This document shows positions 1-9,401 of a DNA stretch of 64,000 nucleotides, piece by piece (position 1 is the stretch's first letter; each line of letters opens with the position of its first letter). The translations under genes and the position numbers were made by a program. The notes under the pieces were generated by a model. It saw only the letters and a program-made list of their open reading frames with translations, was not told where the DNA came from and ran no database searches. The stretch comes from Flavobacterium sp. HJJ (GTDB taxonomy: Bacteria; Bacteroidota; Bacteroidia; Flavobacteriales; Flavobacteriaceae), in assembly GCF_015351475.1 (NCBI RefSeq), contig NZ_JADKPR010000001.1:62001-126000 (forward strand). The letters run 5' to 3'.

Positions 1-198
1 CCTCAAAAAATTGAACTTTCATTACAATCTGAAATGGGACATAAACTGCAGTCTGTCCTTGATTTTGTTTTTAAAGAAATCCTGAAACATGAATTACTAT
101 TTTTCGTGTTTTTTCTATCACTTCCCTTTATTGAATACCTGATTTATTCCAGACTTGTAAAAAGACCGGAAACTGATCAGAATACAGCTTCTGTCTGA
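1..198 (+). CDS. 3' end of a membrane protein gene (partial)
   Basis: The frame is open from the first base of the window and stops at 196-198, giving the last 65 residues of a protein. A hydrophobic stretch (about residues 35-50, LLFFVFFLSLPFIEYLIY) suggests one membrane helix close to the C-terminus, followed by a short charged tail. No family is recognisable from so short a piece. It converges on the MoxR operon, and a shared hairpin terminator lies between them. Confidence 0.6.
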   Translation, partial: PQKIELSLQSEMGHKLQSVLDFVFKEILKHELLFFVFFLSLPFIEYLIYSRLVKRPETDQNTASV

Positions 199-222
199 CT
201 TTTATTAATCGAAATAATTTAA

Positions 223-264
223 CCAAAAGTAAAAAGGCTGTCTATTATAGCCTTTTACTTTTGG
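223..264. terminator. Bidirectional hairpin terminator
   Basis: The arm CCAAAAGTAAAAAGGCT (223-239) pairs with AGCCTTTTACTTTTGG (249-264) with one bulged base. It lies between two convergent genes and has A/T runs on both sides, so it can end transcription from either strand. Confidence 0.7.
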
Positions 265-277
265 AACAAATACTTTT

Positions 278-2062
278 TTATTTTCTTTTTACTTTAAGTT
301 TATAATACATTACATCTTTGATGATAGATTTATTCTTTTTGTTAAAATAAATTAACTCAGAAACAATTTCAGGTCTTTTGTTAACTCTATCAGCTACAAT
401 TTCATAGGCAATGTTTTTAGTTATTCCTTCTAAATTCTGATTCCTTTTAAACTCATGTTTCATTACCTGCAGAAACATTTCAGAATTCTCCGGCGACACC
501 TCTGCATTGTAAATTGATATTATGGATTCTGATAATTTTTCAGTCGATTTGATGTTTACAAAATAGTTGTTTAAACAATTGGCCGCATCTTTGTTGTTTT
601 TCCAGCCTGTCAAAAGTATCTCCTGTGCTTCGTTTATATCATTGATTTTATCTTTGTAAATAAAGGAAGCTTTCACGTATTGGTTATTCCTTTTATAATT
701 TTCTATAACTATACTATAATGCTTGTCAGCCTCTTCTTTGTTTTTCAAAATACTATACAAATCACCTACTTTTTCATGCTGGTTAAGTTCAATATATAGT
801 TCGATTGCCTGTTTGTAAACATGTCCTTTTTCATAACATTCGGCAGATTTGTGTTTATTATTCAAGTATTTTAAATAAATAGCAGCAGCTTCACTATACA
901 ATTCTCCTTTTTCAAGTACCTCCGCCGCCTTAGAATGATTTTTAAGCAGTTTCATATAAATATGTGCTGCTTTTATGTAATCTTTCTTTTCAATAAACTT
1001 CTCTGCCAGTTTTTCATACCGGCTTTGAATAGTCGCAAACCTTTCAGAATCAATTAAAGCAGAACTTCCTCCCGAATATTTTTTAGATTGGGAATAGTCT
1101 ATAGAAGGACTGGAAGAGTAGCTGCTATTTATTGCCATTACAACAATTAAAGCGAGCAGTAAAATGACGATAAATATTACTACAACTGGGTTAGCACCTA
1201 AATGTACACTGTTAAAATCACATCCTCTGATATTAAATAGAATGAATAGTACAAAAATTATCCTAAAAACAATTACATAAGATTCGCTTCCTGATCTATT
1301 AAATATATTCTCTTTGCCTCCTGCAAAAGAGCCTCCGCCGGAATTATTTCCTTCAAAAGAAAACTGTCCATTATAACCTCCTCTTGCTGAACCTAATATA
1401 TCGAGCGGAATTGCCATTTTTAAAGCTAATTCTGGATTTTCATCAAAAAATTTTAAGAACTTATCCATCTCATCTTGGTTTCCTTTCATAATCTCCCGCA
1501 GATCAAAAGGCAGCTCATTCATGGCTTCTTCTTCTGAAAACGGCTGTTCAATAACCTCTAAAACCTTTTCGGGATCTACTTCATAACGCAATGACGAAAT
1601 ATACTGAGGTATGGCAATTGTTTTTGATGGCTGCTGTATTTCAGTATTCCTTACAACTGGTGTTTCTAGTATATCTATCCACGAAACTTCCTCTTTTAAT
1701 TCAATCAAACCAATTTCAGGATGCAAAAAATGATAGTTTTCTGAAAACAGGTTATGCCATTCAGTTTTTGTCAATTGCGGTGTCACGATTGCATTTTCAG
1801 GGATAAATAATTTATTTTCAATCAATTGACAAAAATTATTTTTACCAATCTCATCAATTTTACTTTTCTCCTGATTAAATACTATCAAACAGCCAAATAA
1901 CTCATTAGCACGAATAGCCGGAACGGGGAAAATTTTTACTGCGTCAAGAGTTAACCCTAAATTTTGAACTTCACGAAGCCATACTTCCGCTGAGGCACTT
2001 TTAATTAAAATGCCTCCCTTCGGATATGTATTTTTAGAATTTATTCTAAGTTTAAGTTCCAT
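278..2062 (-). CDS. MoxR-vWA ternary-system accessory protein, membrane-anchored with helical repeats
   Basis: This 594-residue protein is the last gene of the MoxR operon. Its start lies inside the previous gene (11 bp overlap), so the two are probably translationally coupled. Residues 1-150 resemble the small conserved N-terminal domains found in MoxR/vWA/beta-propeller ternary systems (bpX-type; recognised from context and general similarity only). A Gly/Ser-rich linker (about 230-255) leads to two hydrophobic helices (about 264-312). The C-terminal half is TPR-like helical repeats with recurring Y-x-KAAxIY-type units. An anchored scaffold that displays a repeat domain is the likely role. 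The exact biochemical function is unknown. Confidence 0.65.
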   Translation of the reverse strand: MELKLRINSKNTYPKGGILIKSASAEVWLREVQNLGLTLDAVKIFPVPAIRANELFGCLIVFNQEKSKIDEIGKNNFCQLIENKLFIPENAIVTPQLTKTEWHNLFSENYHFLHPEIGLIELKEEVSWIDILETPVVRNTEIQQPSKTIAIPQYISSLRYEVDPEKVLEVIEQPFSEEEAMNELPFDLREIMKGNQDEMDKFLKFFDENPELALKMAIPLDILGSARGGYNGQFSFEGNNSGGGSFAGGKENIFNRSGSESYVIVFRIIFVLFILFNIRGCDFNSVHLGANPVVVIFIVILLLALIVVMAINSSYSSSPSIDYSQSKKYSGGSSALIDSERFATIQSRYEKLAEKFIEKKDYIKAAHIYMKLLKNHSKAAEVLEKGELYSEAAAIYLKYLNNKHKSAECYEKGHVYKQAIELYIELNQHEKVGDLYSILKNKEEADKHYSIVIENYKRNNQYVKASFIYKDKINDINEAQEILLTGWKNNKDAANCLNNYFVNIKSTEKLSESIISIYNAEVSPENSEMFLQVMKHEFKRNQNLEGITKNIAYEIVADRVNKRPEIVSELIYFNKKNKSIIKDVMYYKLKVKRK

Positions 2063-4589
2063 GCTGTTTTATATTATGTATAAATGGCTCTATATATTTT
2101 TCCATGAACTCTTTTTCTTTTATGCTTTCCATAACAGAATCAGAAATAAAATAATCATTCCCCGAATACTCAATTTCTGTCGCCATAACGGTTCTTCCGT
2201 CAATTATAAAAGGAATATAAAATTTAGGTATTTCGTCATTGCTGCTTTCAAAAATCAGAATTCCGTCTTTATTGGTTACTTTACTTCCATCTTTAGACTC
2301 AAAAAACAATGTTTCTATATAACAAACCGCTCCCTTGCTTTCTATAATTTTTTTTAGTTCTTCAGCGTTTTCCCTTGTTACATTATTTAAAACAACTCCA
2401 AGTTCATCTTCAACAATTTCTTTACTTTTAACCAAAGACTGACCCGTATTTTCTTTTATTACTTTAACAAGATCCAAAAATGATTCTCCTCTGTTTTTTA
2501 GAATAAGATTAACCTTTTCATCAAAACGTATGGAGACATCTCCAGACTCGCCAGCATAATAGTAATGTTTCTTTGAAAATTCTAAATGAACGAAATCGAA
2601 TCCGTTAACTTCTATGCGATTGTTTACAATTGAAAAACCTTTTATCCTTTTAATTACACTGTATTTAAATTTACTTTTCATAAAATTATCAATAAAGGAA
2701 GTTCGTTTTCGAGTATAATTTAAAAAAGCTTCTTTTACAACATCCCTGTCCGCATACTCTGTTTTTAAATCATCATGGATTTTCAAATATGACACATCAT
2801 CAGTTAAATAGAACTCCCCGCTAAATTCAAATGCGGTAATTTTTGTACCGCTCAGTTCACTATAAGAAAGTACACCATTCTTTAACTCTTGCGTATCAAG
2901 ATTCATTATACTAACATTCTGCTCACGATCATGGTAAAAACATAAAAATAGTTTTTGTCCATTGCTATTTATTTTTATTGCCAACACACCATCTCCAAAA
3001 GGAAGATTTGATGCTATTTTTTTTAATCCTTTGTTAAAATCAGTATCAGTAAATAGAAATAAACTTCTATTTATATACATATAGTAATCCTTACCATCAT
3101 GAAAAATATTTTTATAATTTCTTTCAACCGGATATAGCAGCGGAATTTTATCTATTGATGTATCTCGAGTTTTTCGAGGTAAATCCTTCTTTTCTTTGTA
3201 CCACAATTCATCCAAAGGCATTATAATCTGCAGGAGCATTTTCCTGCCTTTATTCTGATTTTTATAAATCTTGATACTTTCCATCTCCATCTCGAAAACG
3301 TACTTAATTTCAGAAAAATATTCACTCAAAACCTTTTGCATAGGAGCCAGTTTTAAACTTTCTTCTGAAGAAAAAAGAAAAACTTCCTGATTTTTACTGC
3401 TAATTTCATTTTGCTGAAAGAAAGAATTAATTCCTATTGAGCAGTCCAGTTTAATACTAAGCTCGCCCAACGCATTAATTACCTCATGAACATTTTCTAA
3501 AGAGACTTGTTTAAAATCCTGTCCAACCACAAAAATTCTGCATTTTATATCTGTTTTAGGATGTCTTGCAATAGCAATGGCCGAAGCATAAGATAAAATC
3601 TTAGGGTTTCCCCAATTCTTAAGAGATACATCGATTAACAAAATCCGCTCAAACTTATCTGCTTCCGGCGGAACTTCTCTTTGAATATACAATGCTTCAT
3701 TATTTGCAATTCGGGACATAAACACATCATCATCATAAGCAAATTCAGAAATAACCAATTTATCAAAATCTCCTTTATTGGTTAAATCCGAAATCCCTCC
3801 CATTGGCTGTTCACTGGGATGATTATGATGCAGCGGAATATGCAATCCCGACCATAATCTCCTAATAAGACTTCCAACCTGAAACGTACGGTCATCCTGA
3901 ATAAGTTCTTCGACAAAATCAGCAGAATCTGACAGATTCTTTTCTTCTAAAATTTCCTCTTCCAGTTTATCTTTCAAGTCCTCATACGGCACACCTTCCA
4001 TCGCATTTAAAATTGACTGTACTTTTGGAAACCTTACTTTCAGCATAGCCAGCGTTCTGAAGTCCTTTATGAAATTAGCTTCATTAAATTCTTCTTTAAC
4101 TGATGCTCTTACCAGATGATGCCTGTGATTTTTATATTCATCCAGAATTTTCTCAGCTCTATCAGAAGAAATTCGGTTATGACATTCCTCAAAAATCGTC
4201 TGAAACAGTTTTAATCTTTTTTCTCCGCTTTTATAGTCATCAGGCAAAGCCGAAAGCTGTTTCATAAACCCAATCGCAGCTCCTAATCTAAAGGAATGTT
4301 CAACGGGAAAAGTTTTGCTTATTTCTCTGCTTTTTGCCCATGTATCGATCATAGCAATAGCCTGATCACTGTCATGATTGGTCGCAATTATCGCCAGCAA
4401 TAAGGTTCCAAACGGCGGAATACTATTTTGAGAAAGATGCTCTAAAATTTCAAAGACAAATTTTTCATAAGCAATAGTCGGTCCATTCGGAATTGTAATC
4501 GTCTCAAATACGCTGTCCGAAGAAAATATTTGATTGTCCCATTCCCAGAAATAGTCGGCAAATGATTGAAAATATCTTTGAAATTCCAT
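2052..4589 (-). CDS. Degenerate vWA protein with beta-propeller-like region and L7/L12-like C-terminal domain
   Basis: 845 residues. The N-terminal 300 residues are helical and unassigned. At about 315-330 the stretch LLIDVSLKNWG looks like the start of a vWA fold with a partly kept MIDAS (D320-x-S322). About residues 480-700 are rich in beta strands with repeated YYMYINRSLFLF- and KLFLCFYHD-like segments, as in a propeller. About residues 705-760 (LVKVIKENTGQSL, then AEELKKIIESKGA) resemble the C-terminal domain of ribosomal protein bL12, which is unusual here. It sits 6 bp after the preceding gene. By analogy with RavA-ViaA and other MoxR/vWA pairs it is the likely partner or substrate adaptor of the MoxR ATPase. 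Confidence 0.65.
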   Translation of the reverse strand: MEFQRYFQSFADYFWEWDNQIFSSDSVFETITIPNGPTIAYEKFVFEILEHLSQNSIPPFGTLLLAIIATNHDSDQAIAMIDTWAKSREISKTFPVEHSFRLGAAIGFMKQLSALPDDYKSGEKRLKLFQTIFEECHNRISSDRAEKILDEYKNHRHHLVRASVKEEFNEANFIKDFRTLAMLKVRFPKVQSILNAMEGVPYEDLKDKLEEEILEEKNLSDSADFVEELIQDDRTFQVGSLIRRLWSGLHIPLHHNHPSEQPMGGISDLTNKGDFDKLVISEFAYDDDVFMSRIANNEALYIQREVPPEADKFERILLIDVSLKNWGNPKILSYASAIAIARHPKTDIKCRIFVVGQDFKQVSLENVHEVINALGELSIKLDCSIGINSFFQQNEISSKNQEVFLFSSEESLKLAPMQKVLSEYFSEIKYVFEMEMESIKIYKNQNKGRKMLLQIIMPLDELWYKEKKDLPRKTRDTSIDKIPLLYPVERNYKNIFHDGKDYYMYINRSLFLFTDTDFNKGLKKIASNLPFGDGVLAIKINSNGQKLFLCFYHDREQNVSIMNLDTQELKNGVLSYSELSGTKITAFEFSGEFYLTDDVSYLKIHDDLKTEYADRDVVKEAFLNYTRKRTSFIDNFMKSKFKYSVIKRIKGFSIVNNRIEVNGFDFVHLEFSKKHYYYAGESGDVSIRFDEKVNLILKNRGESFLDLVKVIKENTGQSLVKSKEIVEDELGVVLNNVTRENAEELKKIIESKGAVCYIETLFFESKDGSKVTNKDGILIFESSNDEIPKFYIPFIIDGRTVMATEIEYSGNDYFISDSVMESIKEKEFMEKYIEPFIHNIKQHGT

Positions 4590-4595
4590 TTTATT

Positions 4596-5294
4596 TTATG
4601 AAAAAGTTAAGCGAAATGAACTAATTGACAGTTCTTTAATATTATTTTTAAGTATGGAAGAATAGCTGCTGTCCTTGTTCCAGAATATGATATTCTCTTC
4701 AAAAGGATTTAATTGTTTCTGAAGTATTTTTGTCAAAACATTCCATTCAAAATCATATCCGGAAGGAATTAAAAAATTGTTATCAAACCAATACGAATCA
4801 CCTTTTAAGGGCAGTAAAGGAGTTCCGATAATCAATACTTTTTTATCAATTACAACCCAGCGCAATGGCTCCAGCCTATATTTTGGTGCTGTTAAAATAT
4901 ATGACTTCGCTTCCTCATAATCTGCCAATAAAGCATAAGCTTCTTTTACATTTTCTGAAGGCTTTAAAACCATTTTTATTTTTTGATCAATACCAAAAAA
5001 GTTATGATTAAACTTTGGAAGAGAAACAGGCAAAGCTCTCAAAATGGGTGTCCACAATAATCCAGAAGGAAGTTTTTTTACTGGTAAAAGTTTATCTTTT
5101 TCAAAAAGTAAATTCTCCTTTAACACAAATATTTTTGCATACGGAATCTGCAGTATTTCGACCGAATTAATTTGTTCGGTAGAAAAATCTTTAACCCAGA
5201 TTGTATTAGTTTCATAAGCTGTTTTAAGGTTTTCCCAATGACGTATTGTGCCTAAAAACTCTTTGTGTTCTTTATTGATTTCTAAAAAATACAT
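4596..5294 (-). CDS. Uncharacterised MoxR-operon protein (bpX-like)
   Basis: 232 residues, soluble, with no signal peptide or membrane helix. The sequence is strand-rich with many aromatics and contains a Pro-rich stretch LPVKKLPSGLLWTPI (about 75-90). It is not recognisable as an enzyme. It lies 1 bp after moxR and 6 bp before the vWA gene, so it is almost certainly co-translated with them. The position and size match the variable small component of MoxR-vWA-beta-propeller ternary systems, which is an inference from gene order. Confidence 0.55.
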   Translation of the reverse strand: MYFLEINKEHKEFLGTIRHWENLKTAYETNTIWVKDFSTEQINSVEILQIPYAKIFVLKENLLFEKDKLLPVKKLPSGLLWTPILRALPVSLPKFNHNFFGIDQKIKMVLKPSENVKEAYALLADYEEAKSYILTAPKYRLEPLRWVVIDKKVLIIGTPLLPLKGDSYWFDNNFLIPSGYDFEWNVLTKILQKQLNPFEENIIFWNKDSSYSSILKNNIKELSISSFRLTFS

Positions 5295-5295
5295 A

Positions 5296-6426
5296 TTAAA
5301 TAGTTTGTAGAATTCTCTGCCACAAAGACTCTATATGATCCTGAATGTATTTTTTCTTTTCTGCGTCTTTAATCCAATCACAGCGCGTTTGAATATATCT
5401 CAGTTTGTCTTTAATCACATTTTGTTCCTCAAAAGAAAGATTCTCATCCTGCCATTTTTCGGTTAAAAAACAGACTTCTTTCATCACACTTTCTGAGTCA
5501 GGCGTTTTATTGTACAAGGCCTGCGGATGTGCTGATTCAGAATTATCTTTCTCAATAATTTTATTAATTATTCCTTCTAATATCTCAATTTGTTCCTCAT
5601 TGTCCCAGATATATTTCAGCACCCAAAAATCAGATACAATCGCTTCATTTCTGCCGCACATTAATGCACTGGCAGCGATAAGATTCTGAAGTTTTACGGC
5701 ACGTCTGTCCGATACTTTTATTCCTGTATTTCTAAGACTGTGAATTATATCAACATATTCATTTCGTACAGCAGTCAAATCAATTTTACGGCAAAGCTGC
5801 TGCAGATCACGAACCTCATCAGCCGAAATTGTCGGTGTTTCTTTTGAATCCGCACTTTCTAATTTCCATCCTGCTAATAATACCTGATGCAGTAAATCTG
5901 GTTCTACATAGTCACATTTTATACGAATTAAGAAACGGTCTAATAATGCGTTCAATGCTTCATCTTCCGGCAAAACGTTACTTGCACCAACAAACATAAG
6001 TGCTGGTAATTTTTTAGTTTCTTTACCGCGTCGAAATATTTTTTCGTTAAGTGCCATCAGCAAACTGTTCAAAATTGCCGAGTTAGCATTGAAAATCTCA
6101 TCAAGGAAAACCATTGAAGCTTCTGGCATCATACCTTCTGTATTTGTTATTAATTCGCCTTCTTTAAGTTTGCGAATATCAAAAGGTCCAAAAATTTCAT
6201 TTGGTTCTGTAAAACGGGTTAAAAGATATTCGAAGTTTTTATCTCCTTCAATTCCTTTGGACAATGATCTGATAATCGCACTTTTGGCAGTTCCCGGAGG
6301 CCCAAGTAAAAAAGCATTTTCTCTTGCTAATAAGCCAATCCCCAACAGATCAATAATTTCATTTTTTCCAACAAAAGTTTCTTTTATATGCTTTAAAACA
6401 GCATTTAATTTATCGGTAGCATTCAT
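5296..6426 (-). CDS. MoxR-family AAA+ ATPase
   Basis: 376 residues. Walker A GPPGTAKS lies at 42-49, Walker B MVFLDEIF at about 107-114, sensor 1 LMFVGASN shortly after, and an arginine-finger region LLDRFLIRI. MoxR ATPases act as chaperones that load metals or assemble complexes with vWA partners. Here the partner is the degenerate vWA protein two genes downstream. The C-terminal lid is followed by about 80 charged residues (from about 295) not needed for the core. Closest described arrangements are RavA-like and the predicted NTP-dependent ternary conflict systems. Function in this organism is unproven. Confidence 0.9.
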   Translation of the reverse strand: MNATDKLNAVLKHIKETFVGKNEIIDLLGIGLLARENAFLLGPPGTAKSAIIRSLSKGIEGDKNFEYLLTRFTEPNEIFGPFDIRKLKEGELITNTEGMMPEASMVFLDEIFNANSAILNSLLMALNEKIFRRGKETKKLPALMFVGASNVLPEDEALNALLDRFLIRIKCDYVEPDLLHQVLLAGWKLESADSKETPTISADEVRDLQQLCRKIDLTAVRNEYVDIIHSLRNTGIKVSDRRAVKLQNLIAASALMCGRNEAIVSDFWVLKYIWDNEEQIEILEGIINKIIEKDNSESAHPQALYNKTPDSESVMKEVCFLTEKWQDENLSFEEQNVIKDKLRYIQTRCDWIKDAEKKKYIQDHIESLWQRILQTI

Positions 6427-6460
6427 TTATTTACTTCTAATTTTTATTCGTTTAATTAAT

Positions 6461-7087
6461 TTACAGCTGGGCCCAGAATATTTTTTTATAATCTCCAAAT
6501 CCTATTTCTAATTGCTTTTTGATGAAATCAGATTGAGCAGATTTCACTGCTTTTCTATGTACAATACGATCAATATAAAGCTGCAGCAGACATTCATTTA
6601 CCGAAACAATATCGTAGTTTATACTTTCAGTATCAATATCAAATCCAATAGCGGAATAATGAAACTGAATTAAATGTTTTTCTAAAATAGGAATCACTAA
6701 ATCCTCTGGATCTATTCTTTTCATTTCAGCAGCAATCTGTGGCAAAAAACGCAGACATAGATCAGCGGAAATAATTGCAGAAGCATCCTGCTGTCCTTTC
6801 CATTTTGGCAAAAGCAGTTCCAAATCACTTATTTTATGTGCTCTGTTCAATAATAGCTGGGCAGCTAAATATACCGTTTTGGCAGCCCACAAAGCAGCCT
6901 CTTGATTAAAAACCGGTACGATTCCAGGGTATTCTAAAATTTCCCTGTCATATTCCATTTCTAAAAACAAAATAGTTTCTGTTTCTTCTTTTTTTGAAAT
7001 AGTAATTAATTTATCATACAAAATAACCTGTTCGATAGTTCTAAGATGGTAAATGGTATCTAAAAAAGGTATTTTCGTTTCATTCAT
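6461..7087 (-). CDS. First gene of the MoxR operon, uncharacterised helical protein
   Basis: 208 residues, cytoplasmic, predicted mostly helical (for example LWAAKTVYLAAQLLLNRAHK at about 88-107). It precedes moxR by 34 bp and begins about 80 nt downstream of a TAnnTTTG box. No catalytic motif is visible. Proteins of this size and place accompany MoxR and vWA genes in ternary systems. I assign it to that set by position only. Confidence 0.55.
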   Translation of the reverse strand: MNETKIPFLDTIYHLRTIEQVILYDKLITISKKEETETILFLEMEYDREILEYPGIVPVFNQEAALWAAKTVYLAAQLLLNRAHKISDLELLLPKWKGQQDASAIISADLCLRFLPQIAAEMKRIDPEDLVIPILEKHLIQFHYSAIGFDIDTESINYDIVSVNECLLQLYIDRIVHRKAVKSAQSDFIKKQLEIGFGDYKKIFWAQL

Positions 7088-7174
7088 AATTCTAAATTAT
7101 GTTTCTTTCTATTAAAAATTTATTTATTAGAGAAAACCCTTTAATAAACATATTCCTGCTAAACTGCTTAATAG

Positions 7175-7182
7175 CAAATATA
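7175..7182 (-). promoter_or_regulatory. Putative -7 box of the MoxR operon
   Basis: On the minus strand this reads TATATTTG, a perfect match to the Bacteroidota -7 consensus TAnnTTTG. It lies 88 bp before the first MoxR-operon start codon. A -33 element is weak. Confidence 0.5.
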
Positions 7183-7325
7183 TCATTAAATCTGGCATTT
7201 GCTGAAAATTATATAATTAAAAAAGCTGTATTCTCTAATGAAAATAGAAACTGCAGATACCAAATAACTGCAGTTTCCTTCTATAGCTCTCTTAATCGGC
7301 GGCAGCTATTTTCTTTTAAAAAAAT

Positions 7326-7871
7326 CTAGTTTTTCAGACACCAATGCAAAATTTTAGCGATGTTTTTTGCGTCATCAATGCCTCTATGATGAGTTCCTTC
7401 TAACGGAATAGTAAGCAAATGCAGAGCGCCGTTCATTCCAGTTGGTTTTACTAACCCAAACTTCTCTTTAAAAAGCTCTTTTACATTAATATGCTCTGCT
7501 CCCATCGGATAAGGAACTCCAAACAATTTACACTGTTTTGTAAGCATATTCAAATCGTACTGGCCGTAACTAGCCCAAGTGTACAAATCCGGATTGTACT
7601 CATCAATCAGCTGATTGACGGCATCTTCGAAACTAACTCCGTTTTTATCCAGTAAATCCTGGGTAATTGTGGTCAGTTCGGTACAAAAGGAACTCACCGC
7701 TGAACGCTGCGGTTTTATCAATATTCCTTTATTCTTAGAAATTACGCCGGTTTCTGTATCCAGAACGGCCAAGCCAATTTCAATAATTTCGTTTTGCTGG
7801 CCCTGCGGAACTGTGCCCTGCCAGCATGTGGCTTCTAAATCGATAATAATAATTTTATCTGTAGTTTTCAT
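7326..7871 (-). CDS. DEDDh-type 3'-5' exonuclease
   Basis: 181 residues, a stand-alone DnaQ-like domain. Exo I is IIDLEATCW (catalytic D and E). Exo II is the Asp in SYGQYDLNML (about 110). Exo III is HRGIDDAKNIA (His and Asp, about 160). These define the DEDDh class. The size and the EATCW form resemble KapD/ERI-1-like exonucleases, which act on RNA or nucleic-acid 3' ends. It follows the phosphoesterase gene by 21 bp, and both are downstream of the shared palindromic promoter at 8532-8574. RNA 3'-end trimming is therefore an attractive but inferred role. Confidence 0.88.
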   Translation of the reverse strand: MKTTDKIIIIDLEATCWQGTVPQGQQNEIIEIGLAVLDTETGVISKNKGILIKPQRSAVSSFCTELTTITQDLLDKNGVSFEDAVNQLIDEYNPDLYTWASYGQYDLNMLTKQCKLFGVPYPMGAEHINVKELFKEKFGLVKPTGMNGALHLLTIPLEGTHHRGIDDAKNIAKILHWCLKN

Positions 7872-7892
7872 TTTTTCTAATTTTTAAAAAAT

Positions 7893-8459
7893 TTACAATT
7901 CTCTGTCTCCAAAAGGAGCTTTCCAGTCTTTCTTCAAAATGAGTTCTTTCACTTCATTATAAGAAAGCGGTCCATAATTATGACAGTCAACCCCAACATC
8001 AAAAGAGCGGGAAGTTTCGTCATCAAACAAATGGCCGTGAGAGTGGCCGTATAAATGCCAAGTACCTCTAAAAGAACTTCTCCAGACTTTCATTGCGTAG
8101 TGAAATAGGATTATTTTTTGTCTTCCGTTTGAAGCGTCTTCATCGGTAACACTTAATTCGTAGTAATCCTTAATCCATTCAAATCGTTTCGCATAACTCA
8201 GTGCTGATTTATCGTGATTGCCTTTCACCAGGAAAATAGAACCATTTAACTGGTCCAAAATTTCTTTTGTCCGTTCTGGTCTCGCCAGCGAAATATCCCC
8301 TAAGTGATAGACAATATCCCGCGGACTCACCTTTTCATTCCATCGTTTAATGAGTTCCGCATCCATTTCTTCTACCGAAGCAAACGGCCGTTCACTAAAC
8401 CTGATTATATTCGTATGACCAAAATGATGATCAGACGTAAAAAATATATTTTGATTCAT
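7893..8459 (-). CDS. Calcineurin-like metallophosphoesterase
   Basis: 188 residues containing the metallophosphoesterase motifs in order: SDHHFGH (9-15), GDISLA (about 55), KGNHD (about 79-83), LFHYAMKVW (about 118) and YGHSHG (about 138-143). These bind a dinuclear metal centre. The compact single-domain family is often found on phages and in accessory islands; substrates are generally unknown. It is the first gene after the palindromic promoter. In this island a phosphatase or cyclic-phosphodiesterase that heals RNA ends before ligation is a reasonable guess. Confidence 0.88.
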   Translation of the reverse strand: MNQNIFFTSDHHFGHTNIIRFSERPFASVEEMDAELIKRWNEKVSPRDIVYHLGDISLARPERTKEILDQLNGSIFLVKGNHDKSALSYAKRFEWIKDYYELSVTDEDASNGRQKIILFHYAMKVWRSSFRGTWHLYGHSHGHLFDDETSRSFDVGVDCHNYGPLSYNEVKELILKKDWKAPFGDREL

Positions 8460-8531
8460 TTTTTAATTTTTTAAACTGAAACCATTCTTTACACAAATGA
8501 TTTCTCTTATTCTTTTCTTTAAATTCATAAT

Positions 8532-8574
8532 CAAATATTCAAATTACACTGCGCAATTATTTTGCGCAGTGTAA
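8532..8574 (-). promoter_or_regulatory. RNA-repair palindrome copy 1 with AAnnTTTG box
   Basis: The perfect inverted repeat TTACACTGCGCAA (8544-8556) and TTGCGCAGTGTAA (8562-8574) is separated by 5 bases. On the minus strand it is followed by AATATTTG (8539-8532). The palindrome centre is 23.5 bp from the box centre, as in two other copies. It lies upstream of the phosphoesterase-exonuclease pair, 6 bp after the stop of the ATP-grasp gene, so a terminator role for the latter is also possible. Confidence 0.75.
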
Positions 8575-8579
8575 AAAAA

Positions 8580-9365
8580 TTAATTGATCCATTCAATTAC
8601 AGCCGACAAATAAGCTTGTCTGACTTCTTCAAACCTTGTTATGTTCGGAATATGATTCACTTCTAATAAATATTTAGAGCCGTCTTTTGCCACGATGTAA
8701 TCATTTCCAATCATATCCATTTTCAAAGCTTCTTTAATATGAAGTGTATCAGCAAGCAGATCATCATCAACAGGCATAAAACCAGCATTATCAGGATGAA
8801 TCGATTTCAGCCAATTGTCTCCTTCTAACTTAATCTGCCAGTAGATATCTCCTATCATCATAATCCGAACGGCTTCGCCTTCATAATACGGTTCAATGGT
8901 AGCGGTAAACTCACTTTCCCACTCTCCTGTAAAACGGTGTTTGTTTTCACCGCAATGCCAGTTGCCCCATTTTGCAACTGTATCATTCGCAGTACTTACA
9001 GAAGCCCCGGCACTTACAAAACCTCTCGGTGCGCTAAACCTTGACAGAGATAAAGCTTTTACCAGACAAGGAATCTTAAATCGGCAGTCCAGCATAGCAG
9101 AAGCTTTAGGATAACAATCTCCATTCCAAATGGCAAGACCTGAAATAAAATCAAAATCATTATCGTAAATTCCGTAGTAAACCACTTTATCTACAGGCAG
9201 CATTCCAATTCCATTCGATTTTTCCATATACAAAACAGTATCTTTTACCACAATTTTTGGTATTGACTGGTGCCAGATAATATGACCGGAATATTGCGCT
9301 TTTATGCTATCATATTCTTCCTGTTCAATTCCTACAAGGGCTATACGGTTGTATTTTTGTTTCAT
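8580..9365 (-). CDS. ATP-grasp-like protein
   Basis: 261 residues. The C-terminal half has the ATP-grasp pattern: AVRIMMIGDIYWQIK (about 163-177), then MDMIGNDYIV and LEVNHIPN (about 240-247), with the metal-binding E-x-N typical of RimK-like enzymes. The N-terminal part (YYGIYDNDFDF and following) would be the pre-ATP-grasp region. Such enzymes join a carboxylate to an amine using ATP; the substrate is not evident. It lies between the RNA ligase (36 bp upstream) and the phosphoesterase on the same strand. Its inclusion in the RNA-repair set is by neighbourhood. Confidence 0.7.
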   Translation of the reverse strand: MKQKYNRIALVGIEQEEYDSIKAQYSGHIIWHQSIPKIVVKDTVLYMEKSNGIGMLPVDKVVYYGIYDNDFDFISGLAIWNGDCYPKASAMLDCRFKIPCLVKALSLSRFSAPRGFVSAGASVSTANDTVAKWGNWHCGENKHRFTGEWESEFTATIEPYYEGEAVRIMMIGDIYWQIKLEGDNWLKSIHPDNAGFMPVDDDLLADTLHIKEALKMDMIGNDYIVAKDGSKYLLEVNHIPNITRFEEVRQAYLSAVIEWIN

Positions 9366-9401
9366 CGTTATTAAATTTTAAATGTTACTTGTATTTATTT
9401 T

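Noticed and set aside
8544..8574. Palindrome as a plain terminator of the ATP-grasp gene
   Set aside because: It lacks a T-run directly after the stem, and the same sequence with the same AAnnTTTG spacing lies in front of other genes.
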